This document shows, in pieces, positions 16,924 to 25,530 of a DNA stretch of 36,874 bases; within the stretch, counting starts at the first letter, position 1, and every line of letters starts with the position of its first letter. Source of the stretch: an uncultured Pseudomonadota bacterium (GTDB taxonomy: Bacteria > Myxococcota_A > UBA796 > UBA9615); the NCBI GenBank assembly GCA_937891735.1, contig CALAGR010000066.1, forward strand, positions 1 through 36,874, read 5' to 3'. The position numbers and the translations under genes are program-made. The notes below the pieces were generated by a model. That model did no database searches, was not told the origin of the DNA, and saw nothing but the letters and a program-made list of their open reading frames with translations.

Positions 16924-18521
16924 TCGCCGCCCCGAGCCGACTGCTTCGCGCGATACAGCTTGTTCGCGGCGGTGAACACCGCCGAGCTCACGTTGCGGTT
17001 GCTCGCGAGCTTCTTCAGATCCTTGACGTGCAGGCTGTTGAGCAGCCGCATGACGACGGGGATCGGGGTCTTTGGATTGCCGGACAGCGCGACCTTCACC
17101 GGGTACTTGCGCAGGTACTCCTTGACCCGCGCCATCTCGCGGATCACGTCCTCGTGGATCGCGCGGTTGGTGGCGATGGTCATCACCTCGTTGTCCGTGA
17201 TCCGGCCTGACTTCACGACCGCGCAGCTGACGATCTTGTTCGTGTCGCGGATCAGCAGCTCGCGCACCGTCTTGTTGCCCTTGTAGGCCAGCTTGATCTT
17301 GTCGCCGATGCTCATCCCGTTGATCGCGTTGGCGATGCTGAGCTCCACCGCGGGATCTTCTCTGGATCCGTCCACGGTCAGGAACCCCTCGAAGCTGTCG
17401 TCGTCCTCGTCGAACCCGAAGGCGAAGTCGCTTCCGCCGAGCGAGCTCAGGCCCGACAGATCGATGCCCCCCGAGCCGGCGCCGTCGCCTCCGCCCAGCT
17501 CCGTGGCGGCGGACAGGTCCGGCAGGTTCGCACCGAGCCCATCGGCCAGGGTCATCGACGAGGTCAGCGGCGGGCCGGCGACGTCGTCCCCCTCCGGCAT
17601 GCCACCGCCGTACATCGGATAGGGCGGCGCCACGAAGTCGGCGCGCAGGGGGATCCCCCAGTCGGCCAGCAGGTCCGCCAGCGGGTTCCACAAGCCCGGC
17701 GGGGGGCGATAGGGCGCTGGGGGGAGCGCGGGGACGTAGACCTCACCAGGCACGAAGTCGGTCGGCAGGGGCCCCCGCACGAAGCCATCGGCGCCGATGG
17801 ACGCCGGGCTCGGCGCCGCCGCGAGGGGCGACCCCGACGCCCCGCCAGGATCCGACGGCCCGCTCTCGCTCGGGGCCGCGCTCCGGGCCGCCTCCTGGGC
17901 CGCCGCCTCCTCCACCGCCGCGATCTCGGCCACCTCGGCCGCGCGCCGCGCCTCTTCGGCCCGCCGGCGTTCCTCCTCGGAGTCCTGCCCGATCTCGATG
18001 TTGTAGAGCCGCAGGAAGCTCACGCACCGGTCGATCACGGCCTGCGGGGTGCGCGGGTTGCGCTTCAGGAACCGGACGAGCTGCGGAGTGATGAGCAGCC
18101 GCTCGTGGTTCGTTGCGATGATCTCGGTGACGTGGTCGCTGGTGGTGTTCTCTGCGAGGTAGCAGATCGTCTTGTCGTTGATCTGTCGAAGCAGGACCGC
18201 CCGCTCCATCAGGAGCACGTCGTCCGTCCGCCGGTAGACGATGAACTCCAGCAGCTTGGGGTGGGTCATCAGGTCGAGCAGACCCTCGAGCCGCACGTTG
18301 TCCATCTGTACGATGGACTTCTCGGCCTCCCCCCGGACCCCGGCGTCCGCGTCGCCCAGAAGCACGTACTGCATCGCGAGCAGCGTCTTGGGAGGCGCCG
18401 GGAGGATCCCGCGCGCCACCGCGAGCTTGCCGCGGGCCGGTGCCTCGGCGGAGACGTGTTTGCGCAGAGCCTCGGGGATGTTGAGGCGGTCGCAGATCTC
18501 GATGAACGTGGGCGCGGCCAT
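16920..18521 (-). CDS. Orphan helical-repeat protein with duplicated NPxTP module
   Basis: Not a family I can name. The 533 residues fall into three parts: an alpha-helical repeat region (1-175), a charged helix (180-212, [15 protein letters not shown]) with a long Ala/Pro/Gly-rich linker (213-395), and a second helical repeat region (396-525). The two helical parts share IIATN/TIATN (about 134-138 and 448-452) and NPRTP/NPKTP (155-159 and 482-486), so they look like copies of one HEAT-like module. There is no signal peptide or membrane helix, so it is probably cytoplasmic and may bind a protein partner. The acidic string [11 protein letters not shown] (370-380) ends the linker. It follows the EF-G-like gene by 68 bases and converges with ald. 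Confidence 0.78.
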   Translation of the reverse strand: MAAPTFIEICDRLNIPEALRKHVSAEAPARGKLAVARGILPAPPKTLLAMQYVLLGDADAGVRGEAEKSIVQMDNVRLEGLLDLMTHPKLLEFIVYRRTDDVLLMERAVLLRQINDKTICYLAENTTSDHVTEIIATNHERLLITPQLVRFLKRNPRTPQAVIDRCVSFLRLYNIEIGQDSEEERRRAEEARRAAEVAEIAAVEEAAAQEAARSAAPSESGPSDPGGASGSPLAAAPSPASIGADGFVRGPLPTDFVPGEVYVPALPPAPYRPPPGLWNPLADLLADWGIPLRADFVAPPYPMYGGGMPEGDDVAGPPLTSSMTLADGLGANLPDLSAATELGGGDGAGSGGIDLSGLSSLGGSDFAFGFDEDDDSFEGFLTVDGSREDPAVELSIANAINGMSIGDKIKLAYKGNKTVRELLIRDTNKIVSCAVVKSGRITDNEVMTIATNRAIHEDVIREMARVKEYLRKYPVKVALSGNPKTPIPVVMRLLNSLHVKDLKKLASNRNVSSAVFTAANKLYRAKQSARGGD

Positions 18522-18589
18522 GTCCGGATGCTAGTGCACCGGGCCGCCGAGCGGGAGGGGCGATGAACCGGGAGGCGTCCCCGGAGCCG

Positions 18590-20662
18590 CTACTCCTCCT
18601 CGTCCCGCAGCCGCTTCACGTCTTCGATGGTCTTGGCGAGCATCGAGGCAGGCACCGCCTCGTAGCTGCTCAGCCGCATGGTGTAGTTGCCCTTGCCGCC
18701 CGTCATGGACTTCAGATCCGGCGCGTAGGTCAGGATCTCGGCGAGGGGCACCAACGCCTTGATGACCGAGTTCCGCCCCTTTGTATCCATGTTCTGGATG
18801 CGCCCGCGCCGGCTGTTGAGGTCGCCCATGATGTCGCCGACCGATTCCTCCGGAGCCACCACCTCGATCGAATAGATCGGCTCGAGCAGCACCGGTCGCG
18901 CCTTCAACACCGCCTGCTTGACGGCCTGGCGTCCGGCGATCTGGAACGCGATGTCCTTGCTGTCCACCGGGTGGGTCTTGCCGTCGTACAGGGTCACGCG
19001 CAGGTCGATGACCGGGAAGCCCGCGAGGATCCCCTCGTCGAGCTTTCGGCGCACGCCCTTCTCGACGGAGGGGATGAGCGTGTGGGGGATGACGCCGCCC
19101 ACGGTCTTGTTGACGAACTCGAAGCCGCCGCCGGGGTTGGGTTCGACCCGGATCGCGACCTCACCGAACTGGCCCGCGCCGCCGGACTGCTTCTTGTGGC
19201 GGTACCGGACGTCCGCGGTGCCCTGGATCGTCTCCCGGTAGGGGATGGTCGGCATGCCCAGGTCCACCGAGACGTGGTACTTGCGCTCCATCCGGTCGCA
19301 GGTCAGGGCGATGTGCTGCTGCCCCATGCCGGACAGCACGATCTCCTTGGTGACCTCATCGAAGCCCTGGTGCAGGCCGGGATCCTCGAGGATGGTCTTC
19401 TCCAGGGCGTTCTTGACCTTGTCCTCGTCGCCGCGGCTGCGGGGCTTGACCACGTAGCTGATCATCGGCGGCGGCGGCTGGAAGCCGGTGATCGTCAGCC
19501 CCCCGGTCCACGTCGAGAGCGTGTCGCCGGTCCGCGTGCCCTTGAGCTTGGCCACGCCGAAGATGTCGCCGGGGACGACCGAGTCGGTGGTGGCGTGCTC
19601 CTTGCCGGTCATGAAGAACAGGTGCCCGAAGCGCTCGTCCTTCCCGCTCCGGGCGTTGTTGGGGTGGATGCTGCTGTCCGCGGTGCCCGAGAACACGCGG
19701 AACATGGAGATCGCGCCCGAGAACGGATCGATCACCGTCTTGAAGCACAGCGCCGCGAACGGCGCGTCGGGATCGCCCGAGAGCGCCACCGGCTCCAGGT
19801 CTTCGGTGTGGGACTCCGGCGCCGTGCGCTCGGTGGGCGACGGCAGGGCCCGCGCGAACCACAGGAGCCGGTCCACGCCGATGTTCTTGATCGCGGAGCC
19901 AAACAGCACCGGCACGATGTCCCCGCTGAGGATCCCGCGGTTGAGCCCCAGGCGCACGTCCTCGGGGCTCAGCTCTCCCTCGTCCAGGTACTTCTCGATG
20001 AGGGCGTCGTCCGTCTCGGCCACGGCCTCGGTCATCGCGTCCGTGGCCTCCTGGACGGCGCCCGCGAGCTCAGGGGGGATGGGCACCTCCTTGCCGATGC
20101 CTCCGTCGTCTTCGTACACGTACGCGGTGTGGTTGATCAGGTCCACGACCCCGCGAAAGCCGTCCTCGGAGCCGATGGGGAGCTGCAGCACCACAGGCCG
20201 GCAGCCCAGCGCCTCGGCGAGGTCGGCGACGGCAGCAGTCGCGTCTGCGCGCTCCCGATCCATCTTGTTGACGAAGACGGCCCGGGGAATGTGCATGCGC
20301 TGGGCAGCCTGGTTCATGCGCTCGGTGTTCACCTCGACGCCGTCGACTCCCGACACGACCAGGATCGCGCCGTCCATGGCCTGCAGCACCAGCTCGGAGT
20401 CGTGCAGGAAGTTGCTGTCGCCGGGCGTGTCCGCCACGTGCACGCGGTACCCGTCGTACTGACAGGTCAGGAACGCGGACGTGATCGAGCCCTGGCGCTT
20501 CTGCTCCTCGGGCTCGGTGTCGAACAGCGAGCTGTGATCGAGCACGGCGCCGAGGCGGGTGTTGAGCCCCGTGGTGCGGGCGAGCGCGTCGGCGAGAGAG
20601 GTCTTGCCGGCGTGGCCATGGCCAACCAGGGCGAAGCTTCGGATCTTGTCGGGGGTGGTCAC
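18590..20662 (-). CDS. Elongation factor G-like GTPase paralogue
   Basis: A 690-residue translational GTPase with the five-domain EF-G layout: G domain (about 1-270), domain II, then III-V containing HKKQSGGAGQFGEV and GDIMGDLNSRRGRIQ. It is not ordinary EF-G. The P-loop reads GHGHAGKT (14-21) instead of AHIDAGKT; the G2 RGITI is RQGSI; G3 reads DTPGDSNF instead of DTPGHVDF, so the catalytic His is Asp. NKMD (132-135) is intact. This fits the EF-G-like paralogue group (EF-G-2 type), whose role is poorly defined. The start is GTG 20662 with AGAGGA 9 bases upstream. It lies 94 bases after coaX, past a possible terminator. Confidence 0.9.
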   Translation of the reverse strand: MTTPDKIRSFALVGHGHAGKTSLADALARTTGLNTRLGAVLDHSSLFDTEPEEQKRQGSITSAFLTCQYDGYRVHVADTPGDSNFLHDSELVLQAMDGAILVVSGVDGVEVNTERMNQAAQRMHIPRAVFVNKMDRERADATAAVADLAEALGCRPVVLQLPIGSEDGFRGVVDLINHTAYVYEDDGGIGKEVPIPPELAGAVQEATDAMTEAVAETDDALIEKYLDEGELSPEDVRLGLNRGILSGDIVPVLFGSAIKNIGVDRLLWFARALPSPTERTAPESHTEDLEPVALSGDPDAPFAALCFKTVIDPFSGAISMFRVFSGTADSSIHPNNARSGKDERFGHLFFMTGKEHATTDSVVPGDIFGVAKLKGTRTGDTLSTWTGGLTITGFQPPPPMISYVVKPRSRGDEDKVKNALEKTILEDPGLHQGFDEVTKEIVLSGMGQQHIALTCDRMERKYHVSVDLGMPTIPYRETIQGTADVRYRHKKQSGGAGQFGEVAIRVEPNPGGGFEFVNKTVGGVIPHTLIPSVEKGVRRKLDEGILAGFPVIDLRVTLYDGKTHPVDSKDIAFQIAGRQAVKQAVLKARPVLLEPIYSIEVVAPEESVGDIMGDLNSRRGRIQNMDTKGRNSVIKALVPLAEILTYAPDLKSMTGGKGNYTMRLSSYEAVPASMLAKTIEDVKRLRDEEE

Positions 20663-20722
20663 TGCTTGGGTTCCTCTTGCAGGAGGCGGCGCGCGGCCGG
20701 CCAGGGGCTCGGATCAAAACCT

Positions 20723-20742
20723 GTTGCGGGAGCGGACGCAAC
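20723..20742 (-). terminator. Possible terminator after coaX
   Basis: On the minus strand GTTGCG, an 8-base loop and CGCAAC form a 6-base-pair hairpin 14 bases past the coaX stop. AGGTTTTGA follows, so there is a short four-T run. The hairpin would end the nadC-birA-coaX transcript before the EF-G-like gene. The T-run is weak, so read-through is plausible. Confidence 0.35.
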
Positions 20743-20756
20743 CCCGGTCACCCCCA

Positions 20757-21524
20757 TCACGGGAGGTTGCGCTCGTACAGCAGGCGCAGCCCTTCCAGGG
20801 TCAGGTCCTCCTCGACCTGCTCGATGGACTCGCTGGCGTCGGCGATGACGGACGCGAGGCCCCCGGTCGCGATGACGCGAGGGGGCGGCTGGGTCATCTC
20901 CTCCTTGATCCGCGCCACCACGCCGTCCACCAGGCTGACGTAGCCGTAGAACAGGCCGGATTGCATCGAGTGCACCGTGTTGCGGCCGATCACCTTGCGG
21001 GGTCGCTCGATCTCCACCCGGGGCAGCTTGCTCGTCCGCGAGAACAGCGCCTCGGCCGAGATCTGGTAACCCGGAGCGATCACCCCCCCCATGTACTCGC
21101 CCTTCTGGGAGATGCAGTCGAAGGTCGTGGCGGTGCCGAAGTCCACCACGATGCACGAGCCCCCCACCATCTCGAAGGCGGCCACGGAGTTCACGATCCG
21201 GTCGGCGCCCACCTCCCGCGGGTTGTCCGCGAGGATCGGCATGCCCGTGCGCACGCCGGGCCCCACCACCATCGGCTCGACCCCGAAGTAGCGGCGACAG
21301 GTCTCGGTCATCGTGCGCAGGGTGTCGGGCACCACGCAGGACACGATCGCGGCCTTCACGGGCCCCTCGATGGCCGCGTGCCGAAACATGTCGCGCAGGA
21401 GCACGCCGGTCTCGTCCGTCGTGCGGCGCACGTTGGTCTGGATCCGGAAGGTGCGCTCCACCCGGTCCCCCGAGAACAGCCCCAGGACCGTGTTCGTGTT
21501 GCCCACATCTACGACGAGAAGCAC
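20757..21524 (-). CDS. coaX: Type III pantothenate kinase CoaX
   Basis: Phosphorylates pantothenate, the first committed step of CoA synthesis. The three ASKHA-fold motifs are DVGNTN (6-11, phosphate binding), GADRIVN (106-112) and DFGTATTFD (128-136). The product of 255 residues fits the family. The start is GTG 21524, with GGAGG 4 bases upstream and 13 bases after the birA stop; longer in-frame starts would run into birA. A birA-coaX pair is common in bacteria, sometimes as a fusion. Type III kinases are not inhibited by CoA, so flux control probably lies elsewhere. Confidence 0.95.
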   Translation of the reverse strand: MLLVVDVGNTNTVLGLFSGDRVERTFRIQTNVRRTTDETGVLLRDMFRHAAIEGPVKAAIVSCVVPDTLRTMTETCRRYFGVEPMVVGPGVRTGMPILADNPREVGADRIVNSVAAFEMVGGSCIVVDFGTATTFDCISQKGEYMGGVIAPGYQISAEALFSRTSKLPRVEIERPRKVIGRNTVHSMQSGLFYGYVSLVDGVVARIKEEMTQPPPRVIATGGLASVIADASESIEQVEEDLTLEGLRLLYERNLP

Positions 21525-21537
21525 TGGACCTCCAAGG

Positions 21538-22284
21538 TCATCCGCCCAGGTGCACGTCGCCAGCCAGCACCTCGAACTCACCGGCCGCGTCCGCGAGGCG
21601 GAGCGCGCCATTGTGCCCCATCCCCAACACCTGCGCGGTCCGTGCCCCCACGGTCACGACCCGACCGAGCATCGGCGCCATCGCGGCTTGCGCGGCCTGC
21701 AGCAGCGGGCCCGTGCCCCCCCGAAGGACCATGCCCTCGATCTCGAGGAAGGCCGAGCAGAGCCGGTCCAGCGCCACCTGACGCGCGCGCAGCGCGGGGT
21801 CGAGCTCTCCGAGCGCCGCGGTCCGGTCGGAGATCGGCGGGGGCCATCCTCCGTCCGGCGCGCTCAGGTTCAAGCCGATCCCCACGATCACCGCGTCGAG
21901 CTCCATGCCCGTGGTCAGCAGCTCGCAGAGCACCCCGGCGGCCTTGCGATCCCCCACCATGAGATCGTTGGGCCACTTCAGCCACGCGGCTCCAGGGGGC
22001 GCGAGATCCAACGCCGCGAGGCCCGCGATGAGGGTCCAGGCCCAGGCCCCCGCGGGAGGGACGGGCGGCCGGCGCAGCAGGCTCACGGTGAGGCCGCAGT
22101 CCGGGGGCGCGAGCCAGGTTCGCCCCTGTCGGCCACGTCCCGCGGTCTGGACGTCGGCCACCACCACGAGGCCCTCGGCCGCTCCAGCCCGTGCGGCGTC
22201 CGCAGCCACCCGGTTCGTGGAGTCCACCGAAGACAGCTGCTGCAACCGCAGCCCGGGTGCGGACAGCGTGAGCGGCTCACTCAC
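21538..22284 (-). CDS. birA: Biotin--[acetyl-CoA-carboxylase] ligase, monofunctional
   Basis: Activates biotin with ATP and attaches it to the biotin carrier protein of acetyl-CoA carboxylase. GRGRQGRTW (49-57) is the biotinyl-AMP binding loop, KWPNDL (103-108) is the core motif, and GVLCEL follows. The 248 residues start almost directly at the catalytic domain (SSVDSTN at 18-24), with no N-terminal winged helix, so this form lacks the DNA-binding repressor domain of E. coli BirA. A small SH3-like C-terminal domain follows (about 200-248). The start is GTG 22284, sharing GTGA with the nadC stop. Gene order and overlaps indicate one transcript with nadC and coaX. Confidence 0.94.
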   Translation of the reverse strand: MSEPLTLSAPGLRLQQLSSVDSTNRVAADAARAGAAEGLVVVADVQTAGRGRQGRTWLAPPDCGLTVSLLRRPPVPPAGAWAWTLIAGLAALDLAPPGAAWLKWPNDLMVGDRKAAGVLCELLTTGMELDAVIVGIGLNLSAPDGGWPPPISDRTAALGELDPALRARQVALDRLCSAFLEIEGMVLRGGTGPLLQAAQAAMAPMLGRVVTVGARTAQVLGMGHNGALRLADAAGEFEVLAGDVHLGG

Positions 22285-23141
22285 GCCAGGGTGACCTCGA
22301 GCGCGATGTCGAGAAAGGTGGCCTGGTGGATCAGGCCGCCGCATGAGATCACGTCCACGCCGGCGTCCGCGATGGCCACCACGGTGTGCTCGCTCACATT
22401 TCCGCTGGCCTCGATCACGAGGTCCTCGGGCCGGGCCCGGAGCGCTGACACGGCCTCCCGAAGGGCCGGCAGCGCGAAGTTGTCGAGCATGATGACGCGG
22501 GCCCCCGCCCGCACCGCCTCGTGGGCGTCCGCGAGGTTCTCCACCTCCACCTCCACCTGGAGGAGATGGTGGGCGTTGCGCAGGGCCGCGGTGACAGCGG
22601 GCGTCACCCCCCCCGCCGCGGCGATGTGGTTGTCCTTGATGAGGATGCCGTCGGCGAGGTTGAAGCGGTGGTTCCGGGCGCCACCCACCCGGACCGCATA
22701 GCGCTCCAGCGCGCGCAGGCCGGGCGTCGTCTTGCGCGTATCCACCAGCCGCACCGACCGGTCACCGAGCAGATCGACGAACGCCGCAGTGCGGGTCGCG
22801 ATCCCGGACAGGCGCTGCACATAGTTCAGCGCGACACGCTCGGCGGTGAGGATCGACCGCAGGGGTCCCCGAACCGTGAGCAGGACCTCGTTGCCGCCGG
22901 CGCTCCGGAACCCGTCCTCGGCCGGCCCATCGACGACCACGACCGGATCGACCTGGGCGAACACCTCGGCAAACACGTCCAGTCCGCAGGCCACCATCGG
23001 CACCCGGGAGACCAGCGCAGCGCTGCCCTCTGCCGCCTCGGGCACGACGGCCAACGAGGTGACGTCACCTTGCGCGATGTCCTCGTCCAGGGCGCGGGTC
23101 ACGGAGCGCCGAAGCTCCCGCAGCGGCAGGTCGCCCCTCAT
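22281..23141 (-). CDS. nadC: Quinolinate phosphoribosyltransferase (decarboxylating)
   Basis: Converts quinolinate and PRPP to nicotinate mononucleotide in de novo NAD synthesis. DTRKTTPGLR (134-143), GGARNHRFNLADGILIKDNH (153-172), EVEVENLAD, MLDNF and EASGNV are diagnostic, covering quinolinate and PRPP contacts. The 286-residue length is standard. ATG 23141 overlaps the stop of the upstream receiver-like gene as ATGA, and its own TGA overlaps the birA GTG. nadA and nadB are not in the window. The three downstream-linked genes serve three cofactors (NAD, biotin, CoA). Confidence 0.96.
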   Translation of the reverse strand: MRGDLPLRELRRSVTRALDEDIAQGDVTSLAVVPEAAEGSAALVSRVPMVACGLDVFAEVFAQVDPVVVVDGPAEDGFRSAGGNEVLLTVRGPLRSILTAERVALNYVQRLSGIATRTAAFVDLLGDRSVRLVDTRKTTPGLRALERYAVRVGGARNHRFNLADGILIKDNHIAAAGGVTPAVTAALRNAHHLLQVEVEVENLADAHEAVRAGARVIMLDNFALPALREAVSALRARPEDLVIEASGNVSEHTVVAIADAGVDVISCGGLIHQATFLDIALEVTLA

Positions 23142-24070
23142 CTGTTCTTCTTGTCCAGGCCCGCGATGACGGCCGGAATGACGTCCGCGAGGGCCTTGCT
23201 GACGGCCGCCGCGACCGCCTCTTCGATGCGGCTGGACAGCGCCCCGCCGGGCTTCATCAGGGCCTCGATGCGCGCATCCACGCTCGCCTCGGTGGCGACG
23301 GACTGCCCCGCCTTGACCGGCGGGTGCCCCCCTGTGTCCGGCCCCAGGGCGGCCACCGGAGCGCTCGCCGTCGGCGCCGGGCGACCGACGGGAGCGGGCC
23401 GGTCAGGTTGTTCGTGCTCGGGGACCGCCCGCATCCCGTGGGCCGTCACGTCCGCCGACACCGGCACCGACACGGGGTGGTCCTCGTCGAACTGCTCGAA
23501 GGCGAGCGCAGGCAGTTCCTCGGTCTGGAACGGCGCGCCGTCCATGCTGTCGCCATCGTCGATGACCTGCAGGGAGAAGCCCGTGTCGGCCTCGACGAAG
23601 ACCCCGGTGAGCGGATCCACCATCGAGTGCGGTCCCACGCCGGTCACGCCGACCATGTCGCTCAGCTCGTCGCTGTCGCTCTCGAAGGCGAGCTCGAACC
23701 AGGCCTCCCCCAACAGATCGCGGAGCCGTCCGAGGAGCTCTGCCGACCGCAGGGGCCGGTGCAGGAACCCGTCCGCGCCCGCGTTGTGGCTGCGGGCGAT
23801 CGCCTTGCCGTCCCGATCTCCGCCCACCAGGAGCACCACCGGCGCATCGGGCAGGACCTTGAGCCGGCGCGCGAGCTCGTACCCAGAGCCGTCCGGCAGC
23901 TCCGCCGCGGCGATCACCAGGGCGTGATGCCTCGTGGCCACCAGCGCCACCGCGGTCGCCGCGGAGTCCGCGGAGACCACGCTGACCCCCTGGGAGTCGA
24001 GCGCGCTGCGGACCTGTTGGACGAGTCCGGGGTCGGGACTGACGACTAGAGTTCGCGTGCTGCTGCCCAT
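23138..24070 (-). CDS. Receiver-like protein lacking the phospho-acceptor Asp
   Basis: 310 residues. Residues 5-122 have the response-regulator receiver layout: LVVSPDPGLV, ALVIAAAELPDGSGYELARRL, APVVLLVGG, GADGFLHRPLRSAELL. The expected phospho-Asp is Ala (A55 in IAAAELPDG), the acidic pair is reduced to SPD, and the invariant Lys is Arg (R105), so it looks like a pseudo-receiver that is not phosphorylated. A long acidic and Pro-rich linker (about 125-255) leads to a C-terminal amphipathic segment (SVDARIEALMKPG...IEEAVAAAVSKALADVIP), probably for oligomer or partner binding. There is no DNA-binding domain. ATG 24070 has AGGGAG upstream. It heads the nadC operon and diverges from the glutamate-cysteine ligase gene. 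The partner is unknown. Confidence 0.82.
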   Translation of the reverse strand: MGSSTRTLVVSPDPGLVQQVRSALDSQGVSVVSADSAATAVALVATRHHALVIAAAELPDGSGYELARRLKVLPDAPVVLLVGGDRDGKAIARSHNAGADGFLHRPLRSAELLGRLRDLLGEAWFELAFESDSDELSDMVGVTGVGPHSMVDPLTGVFVEADTGFSLQVIDDGDSMDGAPFQTEELPALAFEQFDEDHPVSVPVSADVTAHGMRAVPEHEQPDRPAPVGRPAPTASAPVAALGPDTGGHPPVKAGQSVATEASVDARIEALMKPGGALSSRIEEAVAAAVSKALADVIPAVIAGLDKKNR

Positions 24071-24156
24071 TCAACTCCCTGTGCTGCTGCTGAGCGCGGA
24101 TCCTATCAAGCGCGGTCGATGGACGGCGCCGAGCGGGTGCTGTAGGAAGTGGACCG

Positions 24157-25509
24157 ATGGGCCGACCCCTGAGCCGCACTGCAATGCTCCGCTGGTTCGA
24201 GCGCGGCTTCAAGCCTGCCGCCGAGCGCTGCGTTGGGGTCCAGTGGGAGAAGGAACTCCTTCACCCGGATGGACGCAGGGCGCGTTTCAAGGGCCCCGGC
24301 GGCGTCGAAGAGGTGCTCAAGGGACTCACGAAGTTCGGCTGGACCGCCGAGTTCGAAGGCTCGCACGTGGTCGCGATGAACCGGGACGGCGCCACCGTGA
24401 CTGTCGAGCCCGGCGGCCAGGTGAAGCTCGCCACCGTGCCTCGTCGCTCCGTCGGGGAGCTGGAGCACGACCTGCGCGGCCACCTCTCAGAGCTGCAGTC
24501 GGTGACCGCGGGCACCGGCGTGCGCCCCGTCGCCATCGGCTACACCCCGGTGGAGCCCGTCACGGGGATCCCTGTGGTCCCCAGGGCTCGGTACGCCGTC
24601 CTGGAGCGGGTCCTCAAGAAGACCGGGACGATGGGTCTGGGGATGATGAAGGGCACGGCGTCCGTTCAGGTGGACCTGGAGGTGAGCAGCCGCGCCGACG
24701 CCAACCGCAAGGTGGACGTGGCCCTGGGGATCTCGCCCCTCGTCACCGCGCTGTTCGCAAACTCCCCCCTCGCCGATGGCCGGGACACGGGGTGGGCGTC
24801 CTGGCGGGCCCGCTGCTGGCAGCACACCGACCCGGCGCGGACAGGCCTGCTGGTCGAAGCCACGGGGAACGGCTTCAGCTACGAGCGCTACCTGGACTGG
24901 CTGCTGGACGTCCCGATGCTGTTCTACCGCGGCCCGGAGGGTCTGATGCCCGCCCACGGCCGCAGCTTTGCCGAGTTCGAGGACTCCGGCGTGGACGGGC
25001 GCGACCCCACCACCGACGACCTGGCGCTGCACATCAGCTCGGTCTTCCCCGAGGTCCGGATCACCGGCGAGTCCGTCGAGCTGCGCTCCGCGGACAACGT
25101 GCCCCTGCCGATGATCCCGGCCCTGGCGGCGCTGTGGAAGGGGCTCCTGTACGACCCCACCGCGCTGGAGACGGCGATGTCGGTGGCGGCTGCGATCCCG
25201 CCCCACGAGCGCGCCCGGGTGCAGCACGTGGCCGCCAGCGACGGGCTCGCGGGACGGTTCAAGAGGCGCCGGCTCCGCTCCTGGATGGCCTGGGTGCTGG
25301 AGATCGCCGCCGAGGGGCTCGCTCGCCAGAGCCCGGACGGACCCGCCGAGGTGGCGTATCTCGCTCCGCTGCAGGACCTCGTGGAGCGCGGCGAGTCTCC
25401 TGCCATCGGCTTGTGGCGGGACTTCGAGGAAGATCCCACGAGGCTCGTCGAGGTGATCTCCTATCCGCCGGTGCGCGACATCCCGGCGGTCGATCCGCGC
25501 GCCTTGTAG
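24157..25509 (+). CDS. gshA: Glutamate--cysteine ligase, plant/alphaproteobacterial type
   Basis: Makes gamma-glutamylcysteine, the first step of glutathione synthesis. 450 residues. GVQWEKEL (27-34), GGVEEVLKGL, VTVEPGGQV (81-89), PVVPRARYAVLERVLKK, GLGMMKGTASVQVDLEVSS, ALFANSPLADG and LLDVPMLFY follow the plant-type enzyme block by block (in plants ISLEPGGQ, IMPKGRY, TCTVQVNLDFSS, ALFANSP, ALDVPM). The EPGGQ appears as EPGGQVKL rather than EPGGQFEL. ATG 24157 has AGGA 9 bases upstream. Single plus-strand gene; glutathione synthetase is not in the window. I named it from the motif series; the related EgtA family is less similar because the plant motifs are nearly all present. Confidence 0.9.
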   Translation: MGRPLSRTAMLRWFERGFKPAAERCVGVQWEKELLHPDGRRARFKGPGGVEEVLKGLTKFGWTAEFEGSHVVAMNRDGATVTVEPGGQVKLATVPRRSVGELEHDLRGHLSELQSVTAGTGVRPVAIGYTPVEPVTGIPVVPRARYAVLERVLKKTGTMGLGMMKGTASVQVDLEVSSRADANRKVDVALGISPLVTALFANSPLADGRDTGWASWRARCWQHTDPARTGLLVEATGNGFSYERYLDWLLDVPMLFYRGPEGLMPAHGRSFAEFEDSGVDGRDPTTDDLALHISSVFPEVRITGESVELRSADNVPLPMIPALAALWKGLLYDPTALETAMSVAAAIPPHERARVQHVAASDGLAGRFKRRRLRSWMAWVLEIAAEGLARQSPDGPAEVAYLAPLQDLVERGESPAIGLWRDFEEDPTRLVEVISYPPVRDIPAVDPRAL

Positions 25510-25512
25510 GTC

Positions 25513-25530
25513 GGGGCCTCCGTCGGCCCC
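25513..25530. terminator. GC hairpin between convergent gshA and trmH
   Basis: GGGGCC, a 6-base loop and GGCCCC form a 6-base-pair hairpin filling nearly all of the 20 bases between the two convergent stops. Both strands give the same fold, so it could limit read-through both ways. It has no T-run, so intrinsic termination would be weak. Confidence 0.4.

Noticed and set aside
15913..17691. Minus-strand frame of 592 codons opposite ald
   Set aside because: ald has its full catalytic and NAD-binding motifs on the plus strand; the minus frame is His/Arg/Gly-rich and conflicts with the 16920-18521 gene in another frame.
18568..18584. CCGGG/CCCGG hairpin after the EF-G-like gene
   Set aside because: Only five pairs and no T-run; too weak to call a terminator.
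18563..20848. Plus-strand frame of 761 codons opposite the EF-G-like gene
   Set aside because: The minus strand codes an EF-G-type GTPase along its whole length; the plus frame has no recognisable domain.
24071..24156. Possible -10 elements (TATCAA, TAGGAT) between the pseudo-receiver gene and gshA
   Set aside because: Neither has an acceptable -35 at 16-18 bases, so I did not call a promoter.
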